Source of the DNA: Gordius sp. MW1
Lineage: Eukaryota; Nematomorpha; Gordioida; Gordea; Gordiidae
Reading direction: 5' to 3'
DNA: 64,000 bases
NCBI GenBank assembly: GCA_964036665.1
Contig: OZ038529.1
Location: 25,430,060-25,494,059 of the forward strand
The notes under the pieces are model-generated. The model was given only the letters and a program-made list of their open reading frames with translations. It did no database searches and was not told the origin of the DNA. Made by a program: the position numbers and the translations under genes. Each line of letters begins with the position of its first letter. The stretch's first letter is position 1. Shown here piece after piece: positions 34,303-46,744 of this stretch.

Positions 34303-35375
34303 ATGACTTTGGGCACCCTCAAGCTAGTTGGGATGCTGATTGTTTGGATGCTCATTTGTTGGGCAACTTGACCACATTAATCATACACCTAGGCTCCAAA
34401 GAGCTTAGGGCCTTGTCCCCTTTTGCCATTATATTTTCCCTAGCCCTGGCTCATTTTTTGTACGCCATCGTCATAGTCACTTTTGACATAGCCTACATTA
34501 TGACCGGTGATTGCACCTTCTCACACGTATTTTGTGAAATTTGGCATATCCTAGATGTCGCCTTCTCCACAGCCAGCTTTATTCATTTAGCCTTATTGGC
34601 CATAGATCAGTACATAAGCTCGAGGTCCGCTTTTACCCCGACTGCTCCCAAAAATGAAAAACTTCTCAAAATATACAACATAGTTATCGCTTTGATTTGG
34701 ATTTATTCGATCACGTACGGTTCAGCAACACTTCTCACTTGCACAAATTGCTTCACCGTTCCATCCAATCATCCTGAAACATTTATAATTATAGTGTAAT
34801 CATAAAGAATTTAACACATTTAAACACAACAAAAACACAGATTAATGTGGCGGTAAGCAAGACCATTTGTCCCTTCAATGTAGGCCCCATTCAAATAGCA
34901 ATATTCTGTTCCTCATTTTTCCTCAATATGGCTGTAGTCATAACTTTTTGCTCCTTAGTCCTCATCCGGCTCAAAAAGTATTCTCGTCAACTGTTTACCG
35001 ACCCAAACACCAGACTAGAACTTAAAAATCGTAAAATGGCCAAAGTGCGTCGTGCTATGAAATTACTATTTGTTATGGTGTTCATATTTTTACTCTGTTG
35101 GCTACCATTTTTTGTCCAGTTAGCCCTCCGTCCGATTTACGTCAAATATAACATGACCGGGGTAGTAACACAATTTTTGTTCACCCTTTTCCTATGGTTC
35201 GCCTACTAGCGCAGTCAACCCCATCCTCTACTTTTTTATGCATTATGAAATACGATTTAGACTTAAACAAGCCGCAGCCAGCAACAGTAGATCGGGCGAT
35301 ACTGACCAAAAAATCAGTACATTCGAGGGAAACCGTTGGACAAAATGGAAAATTTTCAACAAATTTAACATATAA
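34303..35375 (+). pseudogene. Aminergic-type rhodopsin-family GPCR, two frameshifts
   Basis: Seven-helix receptor of the biogenic-amine type. Exon 1 (about 34303-34793) has the TM1 hydrophobic stretch LVGMLIVWMLI in one frame, then GNLTTLIIHLG in another. TM2 is IIFSLALAHFLY. TM3 reads CEIWHILDVAFSTAS, with the amine-binding Asp, and ends AIDQY where DRY is usual. A 47-bp intron (34794-34840, phase 0) leads to exon 2 with TM5, a short third loop, and TM6 FLLCWLPFF. TM7 reaches LWFAY, then a stop; shifting one base restores SAVNPILYFFMHYEIRFR and a tail ending TAA at 35375. The two shifts (near 34363 and 35205) suggest a pseudogene, unless they are assembly errors. Ligand unknown. Confidence 0.75.
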
Positions 35376-36847
35376 ATAGGGCGTTAGATTGGGTCCACTG
35401 ATCCTAGATCAAGGATCAGTAGATCAAGGATGTCGTTAATTAGTATTTGTCAAAAAAGGAACATTATTGGAATATTCTTTAAACATTCTACTATCATTTT
35501 ATATCGTTTTTAGTGCATCTGTCAAAAGTGTGTTCAAGAATGCTGAAACGAAAGGGGCAAAATCGTGAAAAAAAGAAAATTGGCCCTAAACAGTTTACTT
35601 AAAATAATCCCTCTCTATAAATTTTTTTATCGGATAAATTCTAAAAGATCAGAAACTTTTTCAATGAATACTGTTATGAACAGTTATACTGAGCCATTTC
35701 CCTCGTACGAACACATATTTATTAGCTTTTTGTTCTTAAATTGTTGGGCCTTAAGACAATTATAACTATTATTGAGATAAAATATGAGCTTAAACGCAAA
35801 ATATATTTTTTAATTGTGATCTTTAATTAATTTATCAATTTAGTGTTTGTATTATTCTATATTTTAGAAACACTCTATGAATTACTTATAGTTATATTGT
35901 AATTCTGTGAAATTTTGTATAGTGATGAGTAAAAATTTGTTAGGTGTAAAATTAATAATTTAAAATTTGCAAGTGTTACAGCTAAATAGTATAACAAACT
36001 TACATATTCTAAATACCTTTATGCCTTTTGATGTTACTCCATTTATGCATATTAAGAATGTTAACATTTTTCACCATTTCTTGAATTATTTGAAATTTGT
36101 GATGATACTAAATTATAAATAAAAATATTTGTAACCGAAAAATGTATAGTGCATTCATCAAAAAGTAATCATCCGTCGATACAACTAAAATTTCATGACA
36201 TTTGATATAAAATGTATTTAACAATCTATAACTATTTTTAACGTCTACTTTTAAATGATCATGACATGAAAACTTTAAAACATAAAATGAAGTTAGAATC
36301 GGCAAAGTTACAATTTCATTATTAGGCAGGCTGATAGCCTATAAACGTGAGGGGCGGATTGGCATTTTGTTTAAGATAAATAATGGGCGGGCTTGGACGA
36401 CCAAGGTAATTAAAGGGACCCGGGCTAGCCTAGCCAAAAGTAGGCCCTCAATTCTGGCCAGCAAAACTATGTAAATAATGTTTTAATTATATATTATAAT
36501 CTATGAGAAACGATACATTATTCATAACGTTTTAAACTTTATAATTATTTAATTTTTACAATAATGATTTAATCGATATAAATTTTTCCTCATCACTTAT
36601 TCATAGAACTTGTGACCTTTAAATAAGTGAATAATGAGAGATTAATTTTTTAATAAAACTAAAACTTGCTATTCTTTGTTTAATAAATTTAATTTTGCAT
36701 AGAGTTTTTAATCGAGTTTGAAATAAATAAACTATAAGAGTTACCAGTAAAAGTGAAATGGTAGAAATTTTTTAACAAAATATTATAAAAATTTCGTTAA
36801 CGTAGGTCTAAGTTTTAATTGTGAAAATCTTAATCGTGAGGTATATC
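35376..36847. other. AT-rich intergenic DNA
   Basis: GATCAAGGAT is repeated near 35407-35440. A GGGCGGGCTTGG to GGGACCCGGGCTAGCC stretch (36350-36445) resembles a hAT subterminal region. No gene is supported. Confidence 0.35.
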
Positions 36848-37640
36848 CATAGAATAAACTATTCATCAACGTTAAATAAATGCGCCGTTTTTTCCGCCAT
36901 TTTTAAATGTGCATAAATAACAGTTGTCCACAAATAATGGACTTGTGAAATCAACCGCGAACTGTTTGCAGATTCTGGTAGAGTTTTTCGCTGTGAACAC
37001 AAATATGTTTTTAATTTTTCCCTATACGTCAAGTTTTTTAAATATCCTCTGTCAAAGTTACCAAAAACGCGATTTTAGCTTTTTTCAAGCGTCAATAACT
37101 TGCAAATAAATCGGTAAATATTTTATTTAAGAGATTTAATTCGTAGATAAAGGAGAGAGGAATGTATTTACAATTTTTTTTATCCTAACACATTTACTTT
37201 TTAAATTAAATACAAAATTAACTATCCCTATCTTTTACATTGGCAAATTACCCCAAGGTCGCCCTCCCTTCTCTTTAACACTAGGCATTAAATGCGTGTT
37301 GTTGCTTATCTACTCTACTACTACTACCACTACTAAATAAAGAACTTTGCCCCTCCCCCCATTTTTTACCCCCTTACCCTTTCCAGGGGGGGGGGGGTGA
37401 TTTGCCCCCCCCCCTTTGTATTGTAATCTCTCTCTCTCCCGGGGGGTGCAATAAAATATTTACCGATTAATTTGCAAGTTATTGACGTTTGAAAAACGCT
37501 AATATCGCGTTTTTGGCAACATTGACGGCGTATATTTAAAAAACTTGACGTATAGGGAAAAAACTAAAAAACATATTTGTGTTCTCCGTAAAAAACTCTA
37601 CGAGGGTCTGCAAACAGTTTGCCGTTGATTTTTCTTGTTG
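36848..37640. mobile_element. Foldback element with arms of about 180 bp, next to a P-like end
   Basis: Left arm 36949-37127 and right arm 37448-37636 are inverse copies over nearly their whole length; shared blocks include AACTGTTTGCAGA, CCCTATACGTCAAGTTTTTT, AAAAACGCGAT and AATAACTTGCAAAT. The spacer is about 320 bp with long C- and G-runs. Upstream, 36850-36905 (CATAGAATAAACTATTCATC to TTCCGCCATTTTTAAATGTG) looks like a P-family end. A single arm copy lies at 46745-46920. No protein is encoded. Confidence 0.75.
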
Positions 37641-37648
37641 AACCGTGA

Positions 37649-38076
37649 TATTATTAATACTTTGTGTAGTAATTTTTCTATTTCATTATTATGTTCTTAT
37701 TACTCGCAAAATAATTACGTTAAACGTTTAGAAAATGTAAATTTCCTAGAATTTGGTTTGTATCACCTTGCATATTACTGAAGTTAAGATATATTATTAA
37801 TACTTTGTGTAGTAATTTTTCTATTTCATTATTATGTTCTTATTACTCGCAAAATAATTACGTTAAACGTTTAGAAAAAGTAAATTTCCTAGAATTTGGT
37901 TTGTATCACCTTGTATATTACAAGTTAAGATATATTATTAATACTTTGTGTAGTAATTTTTCTATTTCATTATTATGTTCTTATTACTGGCAAAATAATT
38001 ACGTTAAACGTTTAGAAAAAGTAAATTTACTAGAATTTGGTTTGTATCAGCTTGCATATTACTGAAGTTAAGATAG
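37649..38076. repeat. Three tandem copies of a roughly 142-bp unit
   Basis: The units start at about 37651, 37794 and 37935 with TTATTAATACTTTGTGTAGT and end TTTGGTTTGTATCACCTTG plus CATATTACTGAAGTTAAGAT. Copies differ by a few substitutions and small indels. The frame read through at 37805-38065 is a by-product of the repeat. Confidence 0.92.
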
Positions 38077-38290
38077 ATTTTAGAGAAACAACTAAGTATT
38101 TCTTTTTATTTTAAACCCGCACTAGGGACAGAAAATTTTTGTATAAATATTCTTAGAACTAGTAGATTTACACCTAAAACAAAATCTCAAATCAATTAAG
38201 GCAATTTATTACTTATATCATCTCATTACTAACAAGTGTCTTATTAGTTTTATTAATTTTCCACATATATTTTGGATATTTATATATATA

Positions 38291-40535
38291 CTAGCTGCCA
38301 AGTGTTGCTTTGGCTTAGTCCCTAATTAGCTTAATAACAATGTAGAAACAATTTTTGAGTACAGCGTTTGTAGTACGATGATGGTAGAATAATGGAGTTA
38401 CCAATTTAGGCTGTGTCGGCGTTGTTCGCAATAGCATCTCTTAAGTGAATGTATTCTTCCGCACGCAGTTACTGTTGATTGTAATCAAACGTTGTAAAGT
38501 TATCATCTGGGATGAATGTAATATGGCACACAAACTTTCACTTGAGGCATTGGACAGGACAGTTGGCAAAGCTCACGACATCTTAGTATGACGTTGTCTT
38601 GACCAAGTCTAATCATCAAACGATATGCATAAAAATCCTTCGAGCTTTCTTGGTTGTTTTGGCTCCTGTAATAATGTGTATTCCAATTAATGTAAAATTA
38701 GTAATCGTGTTTTTATTAATGAATAAATTACCTGTTAGGATATCTCGTTTTTCATCATCAATCTCTAAGTGCGATGAAGTATACAATATTTTTGGTTAGT
38801 CCATCTTTAGCCAACACAAACAAACGGGATGGTTTACCCACGCGAGAACATGCCACTTATAGCTGTCCGTGGGAAAAGCATGATGTGCCAAAATCTAAGC
38901 CACAAATAGACATCGTTTGACCTTGAGCCTTATTAATTGTCGTGGCGAATGCCAATTTAATTGGAAATTGAATACGTTTGAATTCAATCGGCACATTTGT
39001 GGGAATCAAAGGGATTCGTGGCAGCAATACATTTTCACCTCGGAACCCATCTTGTCCTTTCCAAAAAATTATCGGATATTGGAGAGCGTCATATGAACGG
39101 TGGGTATCAGCAATGAATTGAAGATTGTTATCTCTTCTTCGAATCACGATTTGACGCGAAGCCGTACGGTCCCCAACCATGATTCCGGCAACGTCGTCAA
39201 CTACAGGCACATTGAATCTACGAATGTGCTCTCCAACTGGTGTTTTATCAGAATCGATGACAATAGCGTAATTGTCATTTAGAAATTTGAGCATGTGCGA
39301 TTTAAATTATTTTAATAAATCTTTGTGCTCATTCAACAAAACGTATAGTTCGCTGACGATGCGCCTGGCAAAAGGTGAATCGAGGTTGTTTTAGCCGCAA
39401 CGTGCATCCCCGCGATTAGAGAGTGCGCGTTCGGATTCGTCACCACCCATAAAGTAAATTTGTAAAAATTTATAAGATTCCATTGGCAGCAATAAACCCA
39501 CTTAAAAACCTGGCCTTTTATTTTAAACGTTGAATTAAATTGTTGACCGTTTGCAGCATTATTTTGAACTATTTCTGTTGCTCCAAACGATGTCATTTGG
39601 AAGCATGAATTGAATGTCCGAATTGACTTCAGGAATAGGTTAAAATCAGGTTCCGTATCGATGTAAACCTTGCAATGGTTCAAATGGTGTTTCAATCTCC
39701 GTTAGTCGAACTTTTCCTGATGCGCAACACATCCCGGCCGACTAATTTTTATATTTAAGTGCAAAACAATGAGGACAAACCTTTGTCCATAGTACCAATG
39801 ACCACTTTGGAATGGGCGCAATATTCAACATCACGCTCATACTGGAATGCTAGTCGAAGGAATGAAGGCGATTTAAATGCTCGGTGTATTTGTAGGCGGT
39901 GTAGGTCATTTTTTATACGTGTGTTGATTACAAATCGGCGATCTTGTTTTTTGAATCGTCTTTATTGATTTCGTTCATCTCGTGCCTCTTGCGATTATGA
40001 TTCACGTATTTGGATCATCCTCACACGCTTATCTGCATTGTTTGTAGGATTTGTTCGTCTGTTCTTTGTGCTCTTTTTTTTCACGACTGCATTTTGTTTC
40101 GTTTGACGACCCAAATTGTTCCTTTTTTGTTTATCTGGCATTGTTACCTATAAATATAACATATTAAATATATCAAATTGAATTATTTAAAGGTGAAATA
40201 CATTGAACTATCGAATTCTCATGCAAGCTACGCCCTTGCTATATGGTGTTTTTATAAGTAGAATACTTCTGCATTTATATATATTAGATTATTTACATTG
40301 TCGCATTTTACAGTATCCCTGTATGACGTCATATGACGTCATGGGATTGACGTTTTATTAAACGTTAAAATGTTAACTAAATAATTGACCGTATTATCAC
40401 TTAGAGATTTCGAATATAATTTAAAACCTAGGCTCAGATCTACTAAATATTTGCAGAAATTTTCATAAAAATCGGTACAGCCGTTTCGAGGAGTTTAACT
40501 ACGCACACCGTTTCACGAGAATTTTATATATTAGA
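38291..40535 (-). mobile_element. Helitron deletion derivative with both termini
   Basis: On the minus strand the element starts TCTAATATATAAAATTCTCG (40535), a classic Helitron 5' end. It finishes with a short hairpin GCCAA...TTGGC followed by AGCTAG (38291), and has A before and T after it, the A/T target rule. Rep-helicase fragments: 40141-39700, with RLAFQYERDVEYCAHSK and MCCASGKVRL; 39695-39500, with LFLKSIRTFNSCFQMTSFG; and 39294-38857, with PIIFWKGQDGF then FPIKLAFATTINKAQGQT and FSHGQL. A TAA then replaces the Tyr codon before VACSRVGKPS. Most of the rolling-circle nuclease and helicase core is deleted. Inactive in itself but both ends look usable in trans. Confidence 0.88.
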
Positions 40536-42902
40536 TTTTTTGTCATTTAACGCCCCCTTCCCTACAGCCCTTTCTATAATCTGCATAACCGCTGATTGTT
40601 ATATATATGCTTAAATTAATATTTTTTAAGTTAAATATAAAAAAAAATGAAAAAGTAAACAAACAACTTTCTTAAGCGACCTTATGGAGTATATGAGACC
40701 CATATCTTCAAAAATGTTGGGGCAAACTCATGAAATTTGCAGGTAATATAGCTTAGCAGTTTATTAGTACCAAAGTTCTAAATCTAAAACTATTTAAGTG
40801 ATATTGAATTAACACTTTCGTCAGACCTTTCAGACCCCACAAGTATATTCTTGAATGTTAAAAAAGCAATAAAAAATTGTCACAGAGTTCATGATAAATT
40901 TGTAGCAGCATCAATTAGAAGCATTTCGTCTTTGATCAGGGTATAATTTGGTGTTAGAGTGTTTAAGGCTTCAACTTATTCTATTTTATTCATAAATCTC
41001 AGGGATTAATGCAACACCGCATGAATATTTTTAAGACAATTCTATACAAATTCCGGAACCCCTTTACCGCAAATACACCTATGGGAAAAATATCCGAATC
41101 CTTATAGGTAAATTTCGAACGAATTTTAACTTGCTGAGATTCAAAAATTCGAATCAAATCCTTAAAAATAATCGAATTTCAATATTTTAAAGACAAAACG
41201 CATAAAATACAGCTGTAGTTATATTTCAATCTATCATTTTTTATAACTATATATACTACCTATTTTGACAGCAGATAGCGATAATAAACATTTGGTGCCT
41301 TGACTCTTAAAATCTAAATATTGGTCATGACTCTAAATTGAAGGCAGGTACACGCGTTTTATTAGATAAAGAAACGACAATGCAATTTGTGGGCTTGCTT
41401 TTGGTTGTCCGTCCATCCAACTAACAACTTGTAATTTTCGATAATTGCCGTGGAAACTTAGACGGGTTTTTAATAGCTGTTGACTTATGCTTCCGTAAAA
41501 GACTTTTATCTTGCTTTCGCAAATAAACTAGCTTATGACCGCTGGTTGGCTTTAATTTTTTGACCTCGCTCGAGCCCAAATTTATGGGCCCGACAGAATA
41601 GTTTTATACATAAATCTCTTTTTGCAACTTGTCTAGGTTGTTGCTATATATCGGAGCTTGCTAAACTGGCTAATTCCCGCCAAATTTATGATGACCGTTG
41701 TTTACTATAACTTTTACCCCGGCCAAAGGCTGAAATTCCGGTTAGTAGTTATTTATATTTTTGATTTTGTGAATTTCTTTTGAAAATTTGTCTAGGTTGT
41801 CGCTTTATAACGGATGATTTCGAAACTGGCTTTATAAATTAATGATGACCGTTGCTTACTTCTATTTTATCTGACCCCAGCCAAAGGCCAAAATTATTAA
41901 TTCAATTAATTGCTATTTAAATTCTATGTTTGCTGCTTTATGGATTTTTTTTCTTTTTGTTAATCTAAATTTGCATTGATAAATATTATTTATGTTGATA
42001 AGATTAAACATTATAAGCTATTTGGCCGTGTGCTGCCTATTGACCAATGGAAAAAATGACCACAGGTCAGAGTGTTATTGAAATGTTTTCGTTTTTTAGT
42101 ATTTGACCCTTATGTATTTATGTATATAACCCCGTTCCGTTGTATAGTTTTTAAAAGACTCCTTCCTTCAATGAATTAAGATTTTCTCAAATATATATTA
42201 TAAATTATAAAATATTGTGAAGCTTTGTTGCACTCACAATTAACTACATTATAATTTAGTTGAATATAGAGCAAAATTTCAATAAGTATAATTAAATATA
42301 ATATAATTGAATATAGAAAAGTATTTAGGTTTTAATAAATCATTTTTTCCATAATAGGGTGAGAATTACTTTATATTTCCATTTGTGTAAGTCATTTAAG
42401 CTCTCATGGTTGAGACGCCGATCAAAACCTATTTAACAGCCTTCCTTCTATCGGCTATTAAGTTTCTTGTAATTTACTACGTTCTTTATAAAAGTAGCGT
42501 TTGATTATTATTAATAAAAACGCTAAAATTAAAAGGGCAACATATGTTTTTGTCATCGCTAATTTTTTGAAATTTATTAGCTTAAGGATTCTTATATATT
42601 CTCAGCCTTATTCTAATCACAATATCGCTCTGCTAATCTCCAATCGTAAATGTTTATCGAAAATTTCAATTTTTAAATAAATTCCGTTTCAAATTAATGA
42701 TTATGCAAACAATAAATGAGCAATTATAGTCTTATAATTATGGCTATGAGAAGCAAAATTTATTTTAGATATTATCAAATAGGTTGAATATACAATGAAA
42801 AATAAAACAAATAAAAGCAGCGATAATATTTAACAGCGATAATATTTGACAATAACTGGTATGATATCGGGATGGATCCTTAATATAAATCAGGTATTAT
42901 GG
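40536..42902. other. Intergenic DNA with degenerate tandem repeats
   Basis: Two diverged units of about 160 bp (about 41627-41790 and 41791-41945) share TTGTCTAGGTTGT, AAACTGGCT, TGATGACCGTTG and CAGCCAAAGGC-type blocks. 42118-42190 (TATATAACCCCGTTCCGTTG, CTTCCTTCAATGAATTAAG) could be an LTR-like promoter/poly(A) region, but no second copy is seen. No gene. Confidence 0.35.
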
Positions 42903-45778
42903 TTAATTTTCTATCTTGACTTTTTGGCCATTCAAGCAAACATAACCATCTTTGTATTCAAAGGGTGTTCCGTCCTCAACGAAAGTGGTAGGATATTCTA
43001 TATTCCATTGATAAGGGGAATCGAATTTGCAACTGAGCATGCAATCTCTTCCCTCCTCTAAAATTTAAATTTAATTAATAAAATATAATATTTCGCGAAA
43101 AAAATAAGAGTCAAATCATTTAAATAGCACGAAATGCCTTTACTGAAAAGGTTAGATATGGTTCTATCCCTATACTGTGGAAACAGCTGTAGGCACTTAG
43201 CTTTATTGCCTTGTTCATAAGATTGTACCAATTGTTGACTGAACGCCTGTACAAATTGTATTAGTAATTGCCTTTTTAATTTACAATATTACTTGGGACC
43301 TGGAAACTTTAACATCTGCACCGTCGCAATACAAGCCACGAATTAAATTATTTTCTGTAAGCCTGTATTTAAAAGATATATCCAATTATGAAAGTTTTAA
43401 AATATATTAAAAATTACGGTGGAAATTTGCAATTGCGCTTCAGGGTTTGATATTCTGAACTTAACCCCCAATTAGGTCCCGACTTTTTCCAGTTTTCCCA
43501 CGTACCTCGCGGAGCTGCACGAACTTTAGAGTCATCTACGCACTGACCTTTTATGCACACCTTGATTAAAAGACATATTAAAAATTTTAATGACGCTTAG
43601 AACATTTTACTTTCGTCCCATTTTTCATGACTCTAATTTGTCGATTGGAATCATAATCACATGGAGTTCCATCTAATAAAGGTTGGTTTCTAAACCAATT
43701 GCCTTCTTTCGGAAATAGGCAAGATAAGTATACACATGTAGCATCCTAAATAAACACAATATTTCATCAGTTTGATCCATTTTATATGCTTGAAGATTAA
43801 AAATCTTTATAATACTTTGGCCAAAACGCCGTTCTCATATTGGGGAAATTCTGTTTTGCACTGTTCATCATAAACCCATTGGCCTGGATAATGGGGAACG
43901 ACTTTTGATTTGCCAGATGTTTGCCTCAAGCAGGTCACATTTTTTTCACTAATTGCCATTAATATTACATTTTAAATTAATTATACTTTAGAGTTTTTCT
44001 TATGAAATCGGCACTGCATGTAGACCAAATAGTTGCTCTCTGCGGCTCAGCATAATAATGCATGACTCCACCGTTCATTTTTTGATTACAGTGTGTATCC
44101 ATATCGTGTTTACAACCCAATCTAATTATAATAAATGTGGGAAAGTCAATATCACAGCATACATCTGTTTTGCCTATTAACATTGTCAGTATTAACTTCT
44201 CGTTGAATCAATTAAACAAGGTTATGATTATTGTTTAATACTTTATCAATACTTACAAGTGTCCTATTTCGTGAGCGATAGTGGTTCCAGTGTAGAGTCC
44301 TCTGTGCTGAACGGCAGTATTTGCATTCAATGCACATATCGTGCCTAGCCAGGCATAACCTAAAAACATCGATATAGTCTTTATAATCTTAAAATTCCAA
44401 CCTGTCGTGCCACTGGTGCCAGTCATAAAATCTCTAAAATATGGTAAAAATGTTTATATTAATTTTAAATCTGTCGCTCTATATACTTACTCTGATAACA
44501 AGATGGCAACGTCGGTAGGGATGTTTTTCAGCTTTCTGTAATCATCGAATTTTCTTAAACTCGCATCATAGTTATATCTCACTATATAGCTATCCTGAAT
44601 TTAGATTAAAGTTTATACATTTTTCAATGTAATACTTACATCGTAAGTTAGTAAATTTTTCCATACGAATCGCGCCGGTACACCTATGGAAGCGTCGCTG
44701 ATTATATCATTTACCTATGGGGATAGCATTTGATTTAGGCGAAAAAATAAAGTAAAACGCTCACTTGAGAGGCAATCAAAAGATACCATCTTTTAGTTTT
44801 TTTATTTTTCATAGCTTGCGTTATGACAAACGATCCTTCTATGACGTAATCGGAGCTTGTGGATTTAGCCTTTTTGTTGACTTCGTGCAAGCTATCCAAA
44901 TGTCCTTTGACATCTCTGTACCCTGTAATCAAAGTTAGAGATAAGTGTTGGAAAATGTAGGAAGAGGTGTTATTTACTTTTCTCAAAATTATTTATGTGA
45001 ACGTCCCCTAGTATATGCTTATAAGATTCCTTCTTCAACGAATGCTGAACTGGGTTTCCTTCGATTTCACTTATTTTATTGGATGAATCAATCGGTTCGA
45101 GGGTGTAATCTATGTTATCATGATTGAACACGGCATGCTAAATAGATTTAAACATAGGTTATGCACAAAGTAAAGATAAACCATATTTCCATCCTTGTAC
45201 ATAGCATATATCGGATGTAAATCAAGCTTAGCATCTTTTCTTGAGTCTGTCTCACTTGGGGGATATGCGTAATCTTTAGGCTCGCTATCATTACTATTAG
45301 CTTGTGGGCTAGTCATTATGGACCCTGCACGCTTTTGGGGCCTTTGCCTCTTGCTAATCAGGTCAGCCAATTTAAACAAGATTCCTCTATATAAATGTTG
45401 ATCCATATTTTTGTAATCGTCTTCCAATTCTATATCAGTGTGAAAATCGTCATGTATCACTGCTGGGGCTTTGCTCAAAATGGCAAAATACGAATTTTCG
45501 AAATTTGTCACGTTTGTATGATCGTCTAACTTAATTATTTGCATTGAGCCATCTTCCAAAGCATGAAGAGATTTATCGAGCGCAGGCCTTACATTCTTAA
45601 TAGACAAAAACTTCTCTATGCCACCTTCATTAAGTTTTTCCACTAAAATAGTTTGTTCTTTTGCATCACCTAAAAAATCACATAATTTAGTTATTTAATG
45701 AAAATTACCTAAAAAGAAAGGTTGTCCGTATCCTATCAAAGTGCTGAAGGCAAAAATGATGGCTATCTTGAGTGACAT
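42903..45778 (-). CDS. Secreted ADAM/reprolysin-like (M12B) metalloprotease, copy B, intact
   Basis: Zinc endopeptidase of the reprolysin family, predicted secreted. Fourteen exons with GT-AG introns and matching phases: 45778-45709, 45669-45182, 45137-44978, 44922-44765, 44714-44640, 44594-44491, 44433-44402, 44359-44257, 44121-43987, 43948-43816, 43745-43611, 43560-43418, 43362-43293, 43055-42903. They sum to 653 codons. Residues 1-23 (MSLKIAIIFAFSTLIGYG...) are a signal peptide; about 24-240 is the prodomain; the catalytic domain begins near 250. The zinc site HEIGHLLGCKHD is at 392-403 and lacks nothing expected, followed by a GGVMHYY Met-turn and a WSTCS end. Two cysteine-rich DGTP modules flank a thrombospondin-1-like stretch (WENWKKSGPNWG...RNCKFP, about 532-602). 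No transmembrane segment. Substrate unknown. Copy A at 8-19 kb is its paralogue. Confidence 0.88.
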
Positions 45779-46440
45779 AATGAAATGAAATTAATATAAT
45801 CACGTTACAATAATTGATACTTAAATACTAAATTTTTTGCATGTTGGTGACCCTTAAATAGATTCATATCGGTGCAAGCATCCACCTGCTAAAGGGCTGT
45901 TTAAACAAATGATTGATATTTTGGAGGGAAATGCGTCAAACCAACGTCATGCCTGCCATATTCTCATACAAACTGCACCATCATTTTACATCTAATTATC
46001 TTGTTATATCCAGTGCTATTCCATTAAATATCTTTGAAAATTATAACCTTTATATTAAATTTGAGAGGAACATGAATGTCTATAGTAATGATTAGGTAAA
46101 TGGTAACTGCTAACAAATTTTTCAACATTAGAATCAATTTTTAAATAATTATAATTTTAAGATTTATTATAATTGTGATGAAGATATTTATTACTGTCGA
46201 AATAATATATTTAAGTAGTCCTTTGTAAATCACACTGTTAAATATACTAGAGAAAAATTAGTGCATACATTGTAAAAGTCGCATAAAACTCTAATATGCA
46301 AGTTATTTAATATTGAAAGTATATTTTTTAAATGTTGAACCAAGTTACATAAACCCAATTAAACTCTCGTGTTCTGTTCATTTAAATCGATATATTTTTA
46401 AGTATCAAGTCTAATATATTTATAACAATTCTGCGTCCTT
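45779..46440. other. Upstream region of metalloprotease copy B
   Basis: AT-rich DNA. No TATA box can be singled out and no gene is supported. Confidence 0.35.
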
Positions 46441-46744
46441 TAACCAAACAGCACTGATCGTGCTGGGCTTGGACAGGTTTTTACTATAAAATAAAAGAAC
46501 AGGCCGGGCCTGGACGGCCGCAATATAGCCCAACGGGCTCGGGCCGGGCCTTGATATACGTAAGGCCCGCTAAAAGCACACTGCAAAATCAATTATTTGT
46601 GAAAAGGTATAAATAAAGGTTTGTTTTTATAATGTTCCGATTTATATTAATATTTGATGTTTATAAAATTAGCAAGGATTTAAGCGATTTCTCTCCTCAT
46701 TATTTATAAATCAAATTTATTAAATTAAAAATTTACTTATTAAA
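46441..46744. mobile_element. hAT-like end, same family as 24656
   Basis: GTGCTGGGCTTGGACAGG, AGGCCGGGCCTGGACGG and CGGGCTCGGGCCGGGCC are followed by AT-rich sequence (CAAAATCAATTATTTGTGAA...TAATGTTCC) that matches 24800-24870. It is cut on the right by a foldback-arm copy (46745-46920: AAAAACGCCAAAATTGC, AACTTGACGTATAGGG, GTCTGCAAACACTTTGCC). Confidence 0.55.

Noticed and set aside
37805..38065. 86-codon repetitive protein
   Set aside because: The frame exists only because the 142-bp DNA repeat lacks stops; the repeated peptide has no recognisable features.
37649..38076. CRISPR-like array
   Set aside because: The copies are directly tandem with no spacers and the context is animal nuclear DNA.
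42118..42190. Solo LTR
   Set aside because: TATATAA and later AT-rich signals look LTR-like, but no second copy, terminal TG/CA pair or target duplication could be shown.
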